Shown here piece by piece: positions 26,644 to 35,131 of a DNA stretch of 64,000 nt. The notes beneath the pieces were generated by a model that saw only the letters and a program-made list of their open reading frames with translations, was not told the DNA's origin and did no database searches. Position 1 is the stretch's first letter, and each line of letters opens with the position of its first letter. The stretch covers positions 3,038,001 through 3,102,000 of the forward strand of contig NZ_JAUSYL010000001.1 in the NCBI RefSeq assembly GCF_030816895.1, given 5' to 3'. Source of the stretch: Clavibacter sp. B3I6 (GTDB lineage: Bacteria > Actinomycetota > Actinomycetes > Actinomycetales > Microbacteriaceae). The translations under genes were made by a program, and so were the position numbers.

Positions 26644-27972
26644 ATGCGACACATGAAGATGGGCGCCGTCACCGGCCTCGGCCTCGCGGCCGCCCTCGCC
26701 CTCACCGGCTGCTCGAGCGGCGGCACGACCGCGGCGGGCGACGGATCCGCCCAGGAGGTCGCCGCCACGAAGGGCGACGGGAAGACCCTGAACGTCTGGG
26801 TCATGACCGGCGACTACACGGACGCCACCATGGAGGCGATCAACGACGAGTTCACGGAGGCGACCGGCGCCGAGGTCAAGATCCAGACCCAGCAGTGGGA
26901 CGGGATCACCACGAAGATCGCGACCGCGCTCTCCACCTCCACCCCGCCCGACGTGATCGACATCGGCAACACGCAGGTCGCGAGCTACGCCGCGAACGGC
27001 GGCCTGCTCGATCTCACGTCGTACCGCGACGACCTGGCGCAGGGCCAGACCTGGCTCGAGGGCCTCGAGGCGCCGGCCACGGTGGACGGCAAGCTCTACG
27101 CCGTCCCGGGCTTCGCCGGCGCCCGCGCCGTGATCTACAACAAGACCATGTGGGCGGACGCGGGCGTCACCGCGGCCCCGACCACCTACGAGGAGCTCAC
27201 CGCGGCGCTCGAGGAGGTCGCCGCGGCGAACTCCGCGACCGACGGCTTCTCGCCCTTCTACATGCCGGGCCAGTACTGGTTCGCCGGCATGCAGTTCGTG
27301 TGGGACGCGGGTGGCCAGATCGCCACCGAGGCCGACGGCACGTGGGAGCCGGGCTTCAGCGCCCCCGAGGCGCAGCAGGGGCTCGCGGACTTCCAGGAGT
27401 TCCAGAACGCCTACTCGACCGCGGCCTCCCGCACGCTCGACACCACGGCGCCCGATCAGACGCAGGTCTTCGCGGACGGCACCACCAGCGCGATCCTCGC
27501 CTCGAACGGCTACATCGACATGATCAAGAAGGCGAACCCGGAGCTCACCGACGACGACCTCGGCAGCTTCCCGTTCCCCGGCAAGTCGGGCGACACGCAG
27601 CCCGTCATGCTGGGCGGCTCCGACTGGGGCATCGCCGCGAAGTCGACGAACGCCGAGCTCGCGCTGCAGTGGACGAAGATCGCCGCGAGCCCCGACATCC
27701 AGTCGGAGTGGGTGTTCGGCAACGACACCTGGATCCCGAACAGCGCCGAGGCCGTCGAGGCCGCGTCGGGCTCGCTGTCGGAGCTCGACAAGGGCTTCTT
27801 CGACGCCGCGCTCCGCTCGAACGCCACGCCGGCGAGCGGCAGCTGGGCGGACCTCGAGGGCGACAAGAGCATCAACCAGCTCTTCGCCGCCGTCGCCTCC
27901 GGGTCGAAGGCGCCCGAGGCCGCGGCCGCGGACTTCGACTCCGCCGCCGACGAGAAGCTCAACGCCGAGTAG
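26644..27972 (+). CDS. Sugar ABC transporter substrate-binding lipoprotein
   Basis: This 442-aa extracellular solute-binding protein has a lipoprotein signal ending in the lipobox A-L-T-G-C (Cys near residue 23), so it is anchored on the outer face of the membrane. The mature part has the family-1 sugar-binding pattern: LNVWVMTGDYTDATMEAINDEFTEATGAEVKIQTQQWDG, PPDVIDIGNTQVASYAANGGLLDLT and LYAVPGFAGARAVIYNKTMWADAG. ATG 26644 follows AGGAGAACCACC. It sits between the ROK repressor and two permeases and before GH20, nagB and nagA, so chitobiose or GlcNAc oligomers are the likely cargo (compare DasA/NgcE). A strong hairpin after the stop may favour its expression over the permeases. Confidence 0.88.
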   Translation: MRHMKMGAVTGLGLAAALALTGCSSGGTTAAGDGSAQEVAATKGDGKTLNVWVMTGDYTDATMEAINDEFTEATGAEVKIQTQQWDGITTKIATALSTSTPPDVIDIGNTQVASYAANGGLLDLTSYRDDLAQGQTWLEGLEAPATVDGKLYAVPGFAGARAVIYNKTMWADAGVTAAPTTYEELTAALEEVAAANSATDGFSPFYMPGQYWFAGMQFVWDAGGQIATEADGTWEPGFSAPEAQQGLADFQEFQNAYSTAASRTLDTTAPDQTQVFADGTTSAILASNGYIDMIKKANPELTDDDLGSFPFPGKSGDTQPVMLGGSDWGIAAKSTNAELALQWTKIAASPDIQSEWVFGNDTWIPNSAEAVEAASGSLSELDKGFFDAALRSNATPASGSWADLEGDKSINQLFAAVASGSKAPEAAAADFDSAADEKLNAE

Positions 27973-27979
27973 CGCCACC

Positions 27980-28010
27980 GGGGCGCCGCCGGCCACGTCG
28001 GCGGCGCCCC
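27980..28010 (+). terminator. Intra-operon hairpin after the binding-protein gene
   Basis: A 12-bp perfect stem (27980-27991 with 27999-28010) with a 7-base loop starts 8 bases after the stop. With no T-tract and permease genes following, it may partly terminate or protect the upstream message, giving more binding protein than permease. Confidence 0.55.
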
Positions 28011-28071
28011 ACCCCACCGGGCCCCGGCTCCGCTCCCCGCGACACCCGCACCACCATCCGAAGGAGGCCTC

Positions 28072-29040
28072 GTGGCCCTCACCCGCACGAGCCCCGCGCC
28101 GCGCCGCGGATCGCCCGCCCCGACCGGCTCGCCCCGACGGTCGACCGCCCGCCGCGGCAGCAGCGCACCCGCCTGGCTGCTCTCGCCCGCCGGCCTCGTG
28201 CTGCTGGTCGTGCTCGTCGCGCCCATCGTGTACCTGGTCGTCACGTCCACCACCGACTCCGACCAGCGCACCCTCTACACGGGGGCGTACCAGAGCGTCG
28301 GGCTCGGCAACTACGTCGACCTCGTGCAGGACCCGGCCTTCTGGGCGTCGCTCGTGCGCACGATCCTCTTCACGGCCGCCATGGTCATCGGCAGCGTCGC
28401 CATCGGCACGGGCGTCTCGCACCTCATGACGCGGATCAGCACGCCGTTCCGCTACGCCGTCACGATCGTGCTGATCTTCGCCTGGGCCATGCCCAACGTC
28501 GCGTCCTCGCTCGTGTGGAAGTGGCTGTTCCAGCCGGGCTACGGGGTCGTCAACTGGCTGCTCACGCAGGTCGGCGTCTTCGGCGACATGACCGACGTCG
28601 ACTGGTCGAACGACGCGTTCCTCGCCTACACGTCCATCTGGATGCTCATCGTGTGGCAGGCGGTGCCGTTCATCGCGCTGACGCTGTACGCGGCGGAGAC
28701 GCAGATCCCGCCGGAGCTGAAGGAGGCCGTGCGCCTCGACGGCGCCTCGGAGCTCGCGGTGTACCGCGCCATCACGCTGCCGTTCCTCACGCCCACGCTG
28801 CTGCTCGTGACGATCCTCTCGGTGATCTGGGACTACAACGTCTTCAACCAGATCTGGCTCGTCTCGCAGGGAGGCCCGGACGACGCGACCTCCACGCTCG
28901 GCGTCTTCACCTACACGACCGCGTTCGTCGGCTTCGAGCTCGGGCAGGGCGCGGCGATCTCGGTCGTCACGACGCTGCTCCTGCTGGTCCTCACCGCGTT
29001 CTACATCCGCAACCTCATCCGATCGGGAGAAGACCTGTGA
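28072..29040 (+). CDS. Sugar ABC transporter permease (MalF/DasB type)
   Basis: This 322-aa protein is the first of two CUT1 permeases. The N-terminal 45 residues are Pro/Arg/Ser-rich and cytoplasmic. Six transmembrane helices follow, beginning AWLLSPAGLVLLVVLVAPIVYLVV. The cytoplasmic EAA loop reads ELKEAVRLDGASELAVYRAITLPFLTPT, which contacts the ATPase. No ATPase gene is present in the operon, so a shared one must serve it. GTG 28072 has AAGGAGG upstream. The next permease gene overlaps by 4 bases (GTGA). Confidence 0.9.
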   Translation: MALTRTSPAPRRGSPAPTGSPRRSTARRGSSAPAWLLSPAGLVLLVVLVAPIVYLVVTSTTDSDQRTLYTGAYQSVGLGNYVDLVQDPAFWASLVRTILFTAAMVIGSVAIGTGVSHLMTRISTPFRYAVTIVLIFAWAMPNVASSLVWKWLFQPGYGVVNWLLTQVGVFGDMTDVDWSNDAFLAYTSIWMLIVWQAVPFIALTLYAAETQIPPELKEAVRLDGASELAVYRAITLPFLTPTLLLVTILSVIWDYNVFNQIWLVSQGGPDDATSTLGVFTYTTAFVGFELGQGAAISVVTTLLLLVLTAFYIRNLIRSGEDL

Positions 29041-29981
29041 CCACGACAGCGCCCGCGGGCACCGGGGCCGTGCCGCCCGAGACCGAGGAGGAGGCCTCCG
29101 CGGTCGTCGCGGGCGGGATGCGCGAGCGTCGCGGCGTCGCACGCTCGACCCGCAGACGGCGCCGGCGTCCGTGGATCGGCGACTCGATCGCCGCGGTCTT
29201 CTGCGTCGTCTGGATCTTCCCCGTCTACTGGATGGTGAACACGGCGTTCAAGCCGCGTTCCGAGTCCATGAGCCGCACGCCGGGCTTCCTGCCCTCCGAC
29301 CCCACGCTGTCCAACTTCGTGGCCGCGTTCACCAACGGCGACTTCCTGCTGTACCTGCGGAACTCCGCGGTGGTCGTCACGGGCGCGGTCGTGCTCTCCA
29401 TCGTGCTGGGGCTGCTGGCGGCCGCCGCGCTGTCGCGGTTCTCGTTCCGCGGGCGCCGGCCGATCATGGTCGCGATCCTCGTGGTGCAGATGCTGCCCGC
29501 GACCGCGCTGCTCATCCCGCAGTTCCTGATCTTCACCCAGATCGGCCTCATCGGCACCTACCTCGGCCTCGTGCTCGCCTACGTCGGCGCGGTGCTGCCC
29601 TTCACCATCTGGGTCATGCGCGGCTTCTTCCTCGCGATCCCGGTGGAGCTGGAGGAGGCGGCCCGCATCGACGGCTGCTCGACCTGGCAGGTGCTCACGA
29701 GGATCCTGTTCCCGCTCGTGATGCCCGGCATCATCGCCTCGAGCGTGTTCGCGTTCATCGCGGCGTGGAACGACTACATCGTCGCCAACACGTTCATGCA
29801 GGACCAGTCGCACTACACGCTGCCCGTGTGGCTCGCGTCCTTCACCACACAGACCACCGGCACCGACTTCGGTGCCCAGATGGCCGCATCGGTGCTCTTC
29901 TCGCTGCCGGTCGTGGTCTTCTTCATGATCATCCAACGCAACCTGGTGTCCGGCATGTCCGCCGGCGCCGTGAAGGGCTGA
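29037..29981 (+). CDS. Sugar ABC transporter permease (MalG/DasC type)
   Basis: This 314-aa protein is the second CUT1 permease. A charged N-terminus (RERRGVARSTRRRRRRP) is followed by six helices from SIAAVFCVVWIFPVYWMVNTAF. The EAA loop reads VELEEAARIDGCSTWQVLTRILFPLVMPG, with a Cys-Ser in place of Ala-Ser. It starts at a GTG overlapping the previous stop, so the two permeases are translated as a pair. The stop is 6 bases before the GH20 start, tying transport to hydrolysis of the imported oligosaccharide. Confidence 0.9.
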   Translation: MTTTAPAGTGAVPPETEEEASAVVAGGMRERRGVARSTRRRRRRPWIGDSIAAVFCVVWIFPVYWMVNTAFKPRSESMSRTPGFLPSDPTLSNFVAAFTNGDFLLYLRNSAVVVTGAVVLSIVLGLLAAAALSRFSFRGRRPIMVAILVVQMLPATALLIPQFLIFTQIGLIGTYLGLVLAYVGAVLPFTIWVMRGFFLAIPVELEEAARIDGCSTWQVLTRILFPLVMPGIIASSVFAFIAAWNDYIVANTFMQDQSHYTLPVWLASFTTQTTGTDFGAQMAASVLFSLPVVVFFMIIQRNLVSGMSAGAVKG

Positions 29982-29987
29982 CCCCGC

Positions 29988-31637
29988 ATGACCACCCCGA
30001 TCGCCGTCATCCCCGCCCCCGTCTCGCTCGTGCCGGGCTCGGGCTCCCTCCTGCTCGACGCCCGCACCCGGATCCAGGCGCCCGACGCGCTCGCCGCGAC
30101 CGTCGCCTGGCTGCAGTCCGCGCTCCGGCCCGCGACCGGGTTCCCGTTCGCCTCCACGACCGAGGAGGCGCCCGGCGCGATCTCCCTCGCGCTCGACCCC
30201 GGCCTCGCGGCGGGCAGCCACACGCTCGACGCGACCGCGGAGGGCGTCCGGATCCGCGGGGGCGACGAGGCCGCCGTCTTCGCCGCGTGCCAGACGCTCC
30301 TCCAGCTGCTGCCGCCCCAGGTGCTCCGCCGGGCGCCGGTCGCGGGCGTCGCATGGACCGTGCCCGCCGTGGCGATCGAGGACGCGCCCCGGTTCCGCTG
30401 GCGCGGCGCGATGCTCGACGTCGCCCGCCACTTCCTCCCCAAGCACGACGTGCTGCGCTTCATCGACCTCATGGCGATGCACAAGCTCAACACCCTGCAC
30501 TGGCACCTCACCGACGACCAGGGCTGGCGGATCGAGATCCGCCGCTACCCGCGGCTCACCGAGGTGGGCTCCTGGCGCACCGAGACGCAGGTCGGCGCCA
30601 CGGCGGAGTCGCCCGGCGACGGCCGCCCGCACGGCGGCTGGTACACGCAGGACGACATCCGCGAGGTCGTCGCCTACGCGGCCGCGCGCCACATCGACGT
30701 GGTGCCCGAGATCGACGTGCCGGGACACTCGGTGGCCGCCATCGCCGCGTACCCGGAGCTCGGCGTCGGGAGCGCGGACCAGCCGCGGGCCGTGCACACG
30801 CGCTGGGGGATCATCCACGACGTCCTCAACATGGAGGAGTCGACGCTCGCGTTCTACCGCGACGTGCTCGACGAGGTGATGGAGCTGTTCCCGTCGCGGT
30901 ACGTCGGCATCGGCGGCGACGAGTGCCCCCGCGACCAGTGGGCCGAGGACCCGCGCACGCAGGAGCTCATGCGCGAGCGCGGCTTCACCGATGAGCTGGA
31001 GCTGCAGAGCTGGTTCATCGGCGGGCTCGACGCCCACATCACCGCCGCCGGCCGCACCATGTACGGCTGGGACGAGATCCTCGAGGGCGCGGTGTCCGCC
31101 TCCGCGGTCGTCGCGTCGTGGCGGGGCATGACGGGCGCGATCACCGCCGCCCGCCGCGGCCACGACGTGGTCGCCTGCCCCGACGACCAGGTGTACCTCG
31201 ACTACCGGCAGTCGGACGGCCCGGACGAGCCGATCCCCGTCTCCATCCCGCTCACGCTCGAGGACGTGCTCGCGTTCGAGCCGGTGCCGGACGCGCTCAC
31301 GCCCGAGGAGGCGGAGCACGTGCTCGGCGGCCAGGCCAACATCTGGACCGAGCACATGGACTCGCCCCGCACCATCGACTACCTCGTCTTCCCGCGGCTG
31401 TCGGCGCTCGCGGAGGCCGTGTGGTCGCCGCGGCCTGCGGGCGGCACGCGGGACGTGGAGGACTTCCGCGCGCGCCTCGCCGTGCACCTGGAGCGGCTCG
31501 ACGCGTTCGGGGTCGAGTACCGCCGCGACTCCGGGCCGATGCCGTGGCAGCGGCGGCCCGGCGTCGTCGGGCGGCCGGCGACGCGCGAGGAGCGCCAGGC
31601 GTACATCGACGGCATCGTCGCGAGCATCGCGCAGTGA
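29988..31637 (+). CDS. Beta-N-acetylhexosaminidase, GH20
   Basis: This 549-aa GH20 enzyme removes terminal GlcNAc/GalNAc from chitobiose and similar oligomers. It has an N-terminal GH20b-like domain (to about 130) and then the catalytic barrel from PRFRWRGAMLDVARHFLPK. The substrate-assisted catalytic pair is D-E in YVGIGGDECPRDQW (about D311-E312). Other conserved parts: HWHLTDDQGWRIEI, VPEIDVPGHSVAAIAAYPELG and a late WTEHM with the substrate-binding Trp. There is no signal peptide, so it acts in the cytoplasm on imported sugar. It starts 6 bases after the permease stop. Confidence 0.94.
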   Translation: MTTPIAVIPAPVSLVPGSGSLLLDARTRIQAPDALAATVAWLQSALRPATGFPFASTTEEAPGAISLALDPGLAAGSHTLDATAEGVRIRGGDEAAVFAACQTLLQLLPPQVLRRAPVAGVAWTVPAVAIEDAPRFRWRGAMLDVARHFLPKHDVLRFIDLMAMHKLNTLHWHLTDDQGWRIEIRRYPRLTEVGSWRTETQVGATAESPGDGRPHGGWYTQDDIREVVAYAAARHIDVVPEIDVPGHSVAAIAAYPELGVGSADQPRAVHTRWGIIHDVLNMEESTLAFYRDVLDEVMELFPSRYVGIGGDECPRDQWAEDPRTQELMRERGFTDELELQSWFIGGLDAHITAAGRTMYGWDEILEGAVSASAVVASWRGMTGAITAARRGHDVVACPDDQVYLDYRQSDGPDEPIPVSIPLTLEDVLAFEPVPDALTPEEAEHVLGGQANIWTEHMDSPRTIDYLVFPRLSALAEAVWSPRPAGGTRDVEDFRARLAVHLERLDAFGVEYRRDSGPMPWQRRPGVVGRPATREERQAYIDGIVASIAQ

Positions 31638-31716
31638 GGGCCGTGACCGCGCCCGCGCGGCCGTCCGCTGGCGTCCGCGTCCGCCCGTCCGCCTCCCGCG
31701 CCGAGGGGGTGCGCGC

Positions 31717-32502
31717 GTGGAGGTGATCATCCTGCCGACGGCCGAGGAGGTCGGCCGCGTGGCCGCGGGCCGCGTCGCCGCCGTCGTCGCGCGCGACCCC
31801 GAGGCGGTCGTCGGCCTCGCCACGGGATCCAGCCCCGAGGGGATCTACGCGGACCTCCGCCGTCGCGTCGACGCCGGCGAGGTCTCCTTCGCCCGCGCGC
31901 GCGGCTTCGCGCTCGACGAGTACGTGGGCATCCCGCTCGAGCACCCCGAGTCGTACGCGAGCGTCATCGCGCGCGACGTGGTCGGGCCGCTCGGCTTCGA
32001 CCCCGCGCGTGTGCGCGTGCCCGACGGCCGCGCCGCGGACCTGCGTGCGGCCGCCGAGGAGTACGACCGGGCGATCCGCGACGCGGGCGGCATCGCCGTG
32101 CAGATCCTCGGGATCGGCGCGAACGGGCACATCGGCTTCAACGAGCCGACGTCGTCGCTCGCGTCGCGCACCCGGATCAAGACGCTCGCCCCCGCGACCC
32201 GCGAGGCGAACGCCCGCTTCTTCGACTCCCTCGACGACGTGCCCACCCACTGCATGACGCAGGGGCTCGGCACGATCCTCGAGGCCGGCCGGCTCGTGCT
32301 CGTGGCGCAGGGGGAGGGCAAGGCGGCCGCCATCGCCGCGGCCGTCGAGGGGCCGCTCACCTCCTTCGTGCCGGGCAGCGCGCTGCAGCTGCACGAGCAC
32401 GCGGTGGTCGTGCTGGACGAGGCGGCGGCGTCCCGGCTGACGCTCCGCGACTACTACCGGCACACGTACGCGAACAAGCCCGCATGGCAGCGCATCCCGT
32501 GA
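31717..32502 (+). CDS. nagB: Glucosamine-6-phosphate deaminase
   Basis: NagB (261 aa) converts glucosamine-6-phosphate to fructose-6-phosphate and ammonia. Seen: the phosphate-loop VVGLATGSSPEGIYADL, the catalytic aspartate in ARGFALDEYVGI, the ring-opening site GIGANGHIGFNEP (His, Glu) and TRIKTLAPATREANARFF. The length matches the family. GTG 31717 is preceded by a G-rich stretch (GAGGGGGTG). It lies 79 bases after the hexosaminidase and overlaps nagA by 4 bases (GTGA). Together nagA and nagB take GlcNAc-6-phosphate into glycolysis. Confidence 0.95.
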   Translation: MEVIILPTAEEVGRVAAGRVAAVVARDPEAVVGLATGSSPEGIYADLRRRVDAGEVSFARARGFALDEYVGIPLEHPESYASVIARDVVGPLGFDPARVRVPDGRAADLRAAAEEYDRAIRDAGGIAVQILGIGANGHIGFNEPTSSLASRTRIKTLAPATREANARFFDSLDDVPTHCMTQGLGTILEAGRLVLVAQGEGKAAAIAAAVEGPLTSFVPGSALQLHEHAVVVLDEAAASRLTLRDYYRHTYANKPAWQRIP

Positions 32503-33647
32503 GCGGCACGACGCTCCTCCGCGCGGCGCGGGCGGTCGACGCGCGGGGCGCCGTCGACGAGGCGTGGGTCCTCCTCGACGGGGACGCGATGGCGGCCCTC
32601 GGCAGCGGGCGGGAGACGCCGGCCGCCGACCGCGTCGTCGACCTCGGCGACGCGACGCTCGTACCCGGCTTCGTCGACCTGCATGTGCACGGCGGCGCCG
32701 GCGGATCCCACGACGACGGGCCGGACGGGATCCGCGCGGCCGTCACCCTGCACCGGCGGCACGGCACGACGCGGTCGGTCCTCAGCCTCGTCGCGAACCC
32801 CGTGCCCGACCTCGCGCGGTCGCTCGCCGGGATCCGCGCGGTGATGGCCGAGGACCCGACCGTGCTCGGCGCCCACCTCGAGGGCCCGTTCCTGTCACCG
32901 GCCGCGGCGGGGGCGCACGCGCACGCGCACCTCGTGGATCCGACGCCCGCGCGCATCGACGCCCTGCTGGAGGCGGGGGAGGGCGTGCTCCGGCAGGTCA
33001 CCATCGCGCCCGAGCTCGACGGCGCGCTCGACGCGATCGGACGCCTGGTCGCGCACGGCGTGGTCGCGGCCGTCGGGCACACGACGTGCTCGGGCGCGAC
33101 CGCCCGAGCCGCCTTCGACGCGGGCGCGACCGTGCTCACGCACGCGTTCAACGCGATGCCGGGCATCCACCACCGCCAGCCGGGGCCGATCATGGCGGCG
33201 CTCGCCGACGAGCGGGTGACGCTCGAGCTGATCCTCGACGGCGTCCACGTGGCGCCCGCGGTCGCCGGGCTGCTGTTCCGGGAGGCGCCCGGCCGCGTCG
33301 CGCTCATCACCGACGCGATGGCGGCGGCCGGATCCGCGGACGGCCGGTACCGCCTCGGCGAGCTCGAGGTGGAGGTCGCGGACGGCATCGCCCGGCTCGC
33401 GGGAGCGGACACGATCGCGGGCTCCACCCTCACGCAGGACGCGGCCCTCCGGATCGCGGTGCACGAGGTCGGCCTCGCGCTGCCGGACGCCGTGGCCGCG
33501 CTCACCCTCGTCCCCGCGCGGGCGCTCCGGCTCGACGACCGGATCGGCCTGCTGCGCGCCGGTCACGCGGCCGACGTCGTGGCCCTCACGCCCGACCTGC
33601 AGGTCTCCCGCGTGTGGGCGGACGGGCGGGAGCTGTCGCCGGGCTGA
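32499..33647 (+). CDS. nagA: N-acetylglucosamine-6-phosphate deacetylase
   Basis: NagA (382 aa) deacetylates GlcNAc-6-phosphate. Metal and substrate residues are visible: VDLHVHGGAGGSHDDG, the glutamate in LGAHLEGPFL, histidines in VAAVGHTTCSG and LTHAFNAMPGIHHR, and the catalytic aspartate in ALITDAMAAAG. The C-terminal GLLRAGHAADVVALTPDLQV is the usual amidohydrolase closing strand. GTG 32499 overlaps the nagB stop (GTGA); ATG 32484, five codons earlier, is also possible. Last gene of the amino-sugar operon. Confidence 0.94.
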   Translation: MSGTTLLRAARAVDARGAVDEAWVLLDGDAMAALGSGRETPAADRVVDLGDATLVPGFVDLHVHGGAGGSHDDGPDGIRAAVTLHRRHGTTRSVLSLVANPVPDLARSLAGIRAVMAEDPTVLGAHLEGPFLSPAAAGAHAHAHLVDPTPARIDALLEAGEGVLRQVTIAPELDGALDAIGRLVAHGVVAAVGHTTCSGATARAAFDAGATVLTHAFNAMPGIHHRQPGPIMAALADERVTLELILDGVHVAPAVAGLLFREAPGRVALITDAMAAAGSADGRYRLGELEVEVADGIARLAGADTIAGSTLTQDAALRIAVHEVGLALPDAVAALTLVPARALRLDDRIGLLRAGHAADVVALTPDLQVSRVWADGRELSPG

Positions 33648-33677
33648 CCGCGCACCGGGCGCGGCCCGTCGCGCGCC

Positions 33678-34217
33678 TCAGCGTCCGTCGGCCAGCGACG
33701 CCTGGATCGTGCGGATGTGCGCGCCCAGCTCCCCGGAGGCCAGGAGTCCCGGGCCGAGCGGGCCCGACGGATCCGTCCCGAGGAGCGGGAGGAGCCGCAG
33801 CGCGGACCGCACGGGGTCGGTGAGGAGCGCCAGCTGCGCGGCGATCTCCTGCATCGCGCGCGACGGGTCGCCGGGTGCGGCGGCGGCCGCGGCCTTCGCG
33901 GCGTACGCGGCCGCGCCCAGTCCGTGCGCGCCCATGTGCGCGACGCCCGCGGCCTGCCCCGCCGACCAGGCGGCGGCGCGCGCGGACGGCGACGTCACGA
34001 CCTGCGCGGCGCGGTTCGCCACGAAGCGGCGCCGGATCTCCCCGGCCGTGTCGAGCTCGCCGCGCGCGAAGCCCCGCGCGCGGGCGATGGCGTCGCGCGG
34101 TCGGTCGTCGTCCGGTGCCTCGACCACGAACAGGGGCAGCACGCGCAGGGCGCAGTCCGCCGCCCACGCGGCGACGAGGCGCCGGTCGGTCTCGCTCAAC
34201 GTCTGCGGGGAGGGCAT
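33678..34217 (-). CDS. Imm-5-like putative immunity protein
   Basis: This 179-aa, all-helical, Ala-rich protein resembles the Imm-5 family (predicted polymorphic-toxin immunity): TDRRLVAAWAADCALRVLPLF, then DDRPRDAIARARGFARGEL, and AGQAAGVAHMGAHGLGAAAYAAKAA, with the characteristic A-D-C-A, D-D-R-P-R and A-H-M motifs. The assignment is from motif resemblance, without a search. ATG 34217 is chosen over one six codons earlier; GAGGGT lies 6 bases before it, a weak match to the leaderless pattern. No toxin gene is adjacent: neighbours are nagA and a DUF1684 gene. Many such proteins in soil and plant bacteria have no known partner. Confidence 0.65.
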   Translation of the reverse strand: MPSPQTLSETDRRLVAAWAADCALRVLPLFVVEAPDDDRPRDAIARARGFARGELDTAGEIRRRFVANRAAQVVTSPSARAAAWSAGQAAGVAHMGAHGLGAAAYAAKAAAAAAPGDPSRAMQEIAAQLALLTDPVRSALRLLPLLGTDPSGPLGPGLLASGELGAHIRTIQASLADGR

Positions 34218-34250
34218 GCCAGCACCCTCGCACACGCGCGACCCGACGGG

Positions 34251-34982
34251 TCAGGCCTCGTCGCGGTAGACCACGCGGCGCTCCCCGGCGCGGACGGCCG
34301 CGGACAGGCGGTTCCCGGCGGGCGGGAGCGGGCAGTTCATCCAGTCGGAGAAGCCGCAGGGCGGGACGACGGCGCGCGTGAAGTCGAGGGTCACGGGTCC
34401 GTCGCCGTCCGGGCGGGGGAGGAAGAGGAAGCGGCTGGGCGCGTAGCTCTCGCGGCCCGTGGTGGCGTCGGCGAAGACGAGCTGCAGGCGGTCGCCGTCC
34501 GCGAAGGCGCTGAGGCGCACCTCCTCACCCTCGATCTCCACGACGATGTCGCCCGGCACGGGCAGCTCCCGCGTGCGCCCCTGGTCGGCGATGTGCTCGA
34601 ACGGGATCACGCGGTCGTCGTCGACGCGCTCGAAGCGGCCCTCGAGGATCCACTCGGGCGCGTACGGGTAGACCTCGATGTCCTCGAACGCGCGGTTGCG
34701 GGGGCTCGCGGAGTCCCAGAGCCGGTAGCCGTGCTCGGGCTCGCCGGTCTCCAGCGAGGTGCGCTCGATGCGCGTGAGCTGCACGGTGTCGGGCTGCCCC
34801 TCGAGCGCCTCGAGGTCGCTGACCTCCTGGCCGGGAGCGAGCCACGTCGTCTGGATCAGCGCGAGGCTGCCGAACGGGCTCGTCACGGCGGCGAGGCGGG
34901 CGCGGTGCCAGGCCTCGTAGCGGGCGAGGGCGTCGGGGTCGGCGGCGTCGGGGCGGGCGGCATCGGTCGTCGTGTCGGTCAC
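34251..34982 (-). CDS. DUF1684 family protein
   Basis: This 243-aa protein matches DUF1684. The family signature is at the end: an acidic metal-like patch, VTLDFTRAVVPPCGFSDWMNCPLPPAGNRLSAAVRAGE, with conserved Pro-Pro-Cys and Cys-Pro-Leu-Pro-Pro. Earlier parts include EAWHRARLAAVTSPFGSLAL near the N-terminus and SYAPSRFLFLPRP. It has no signal peptide. The family is widespread in actinobacteria with no established reaction. GTG 34982 is chosen as the nearest start before the conserved region; the only good hint is context. It shares a promoter region with poxB on the other strand. Confidence 0.82.
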   Translation of the reverse strand: MTDTTTDAARPDAADPDALARYEAWHRARLAAVTSPFGSLALIQTTWLAPGQEVSDLEALEGQPDTVQLTRIERTSLETGEPEHGYRLWDSASPRNRAFEDIEVYPYAPEWILEGRFERVDDDRVIPFEHIADQGRTRELPVPGDIVVEIEGEEVRLSAFADGDRLQLVFADATTGRESYAPSRFLFLPRPDGDGPVTLDFTRAVVPPCGFSDWMNCPLPPAGNRLSAAVRAGERRVVYRDEA

Positions 34983-35131
34983 GTGAGGGTCAACGCGCCC
35001 GGTCCGGCCGCATTCCCGCCGCGCGCGTCGTCGCCGCGTGCACGTGCCGGCGCACGGGCCCGGGTGCGCCGCGCGGAGCCCGCGCGGAGGCGACGGGTAT
35101 TGACTGGGCGCACCGACGGAAGGACGCTCCC

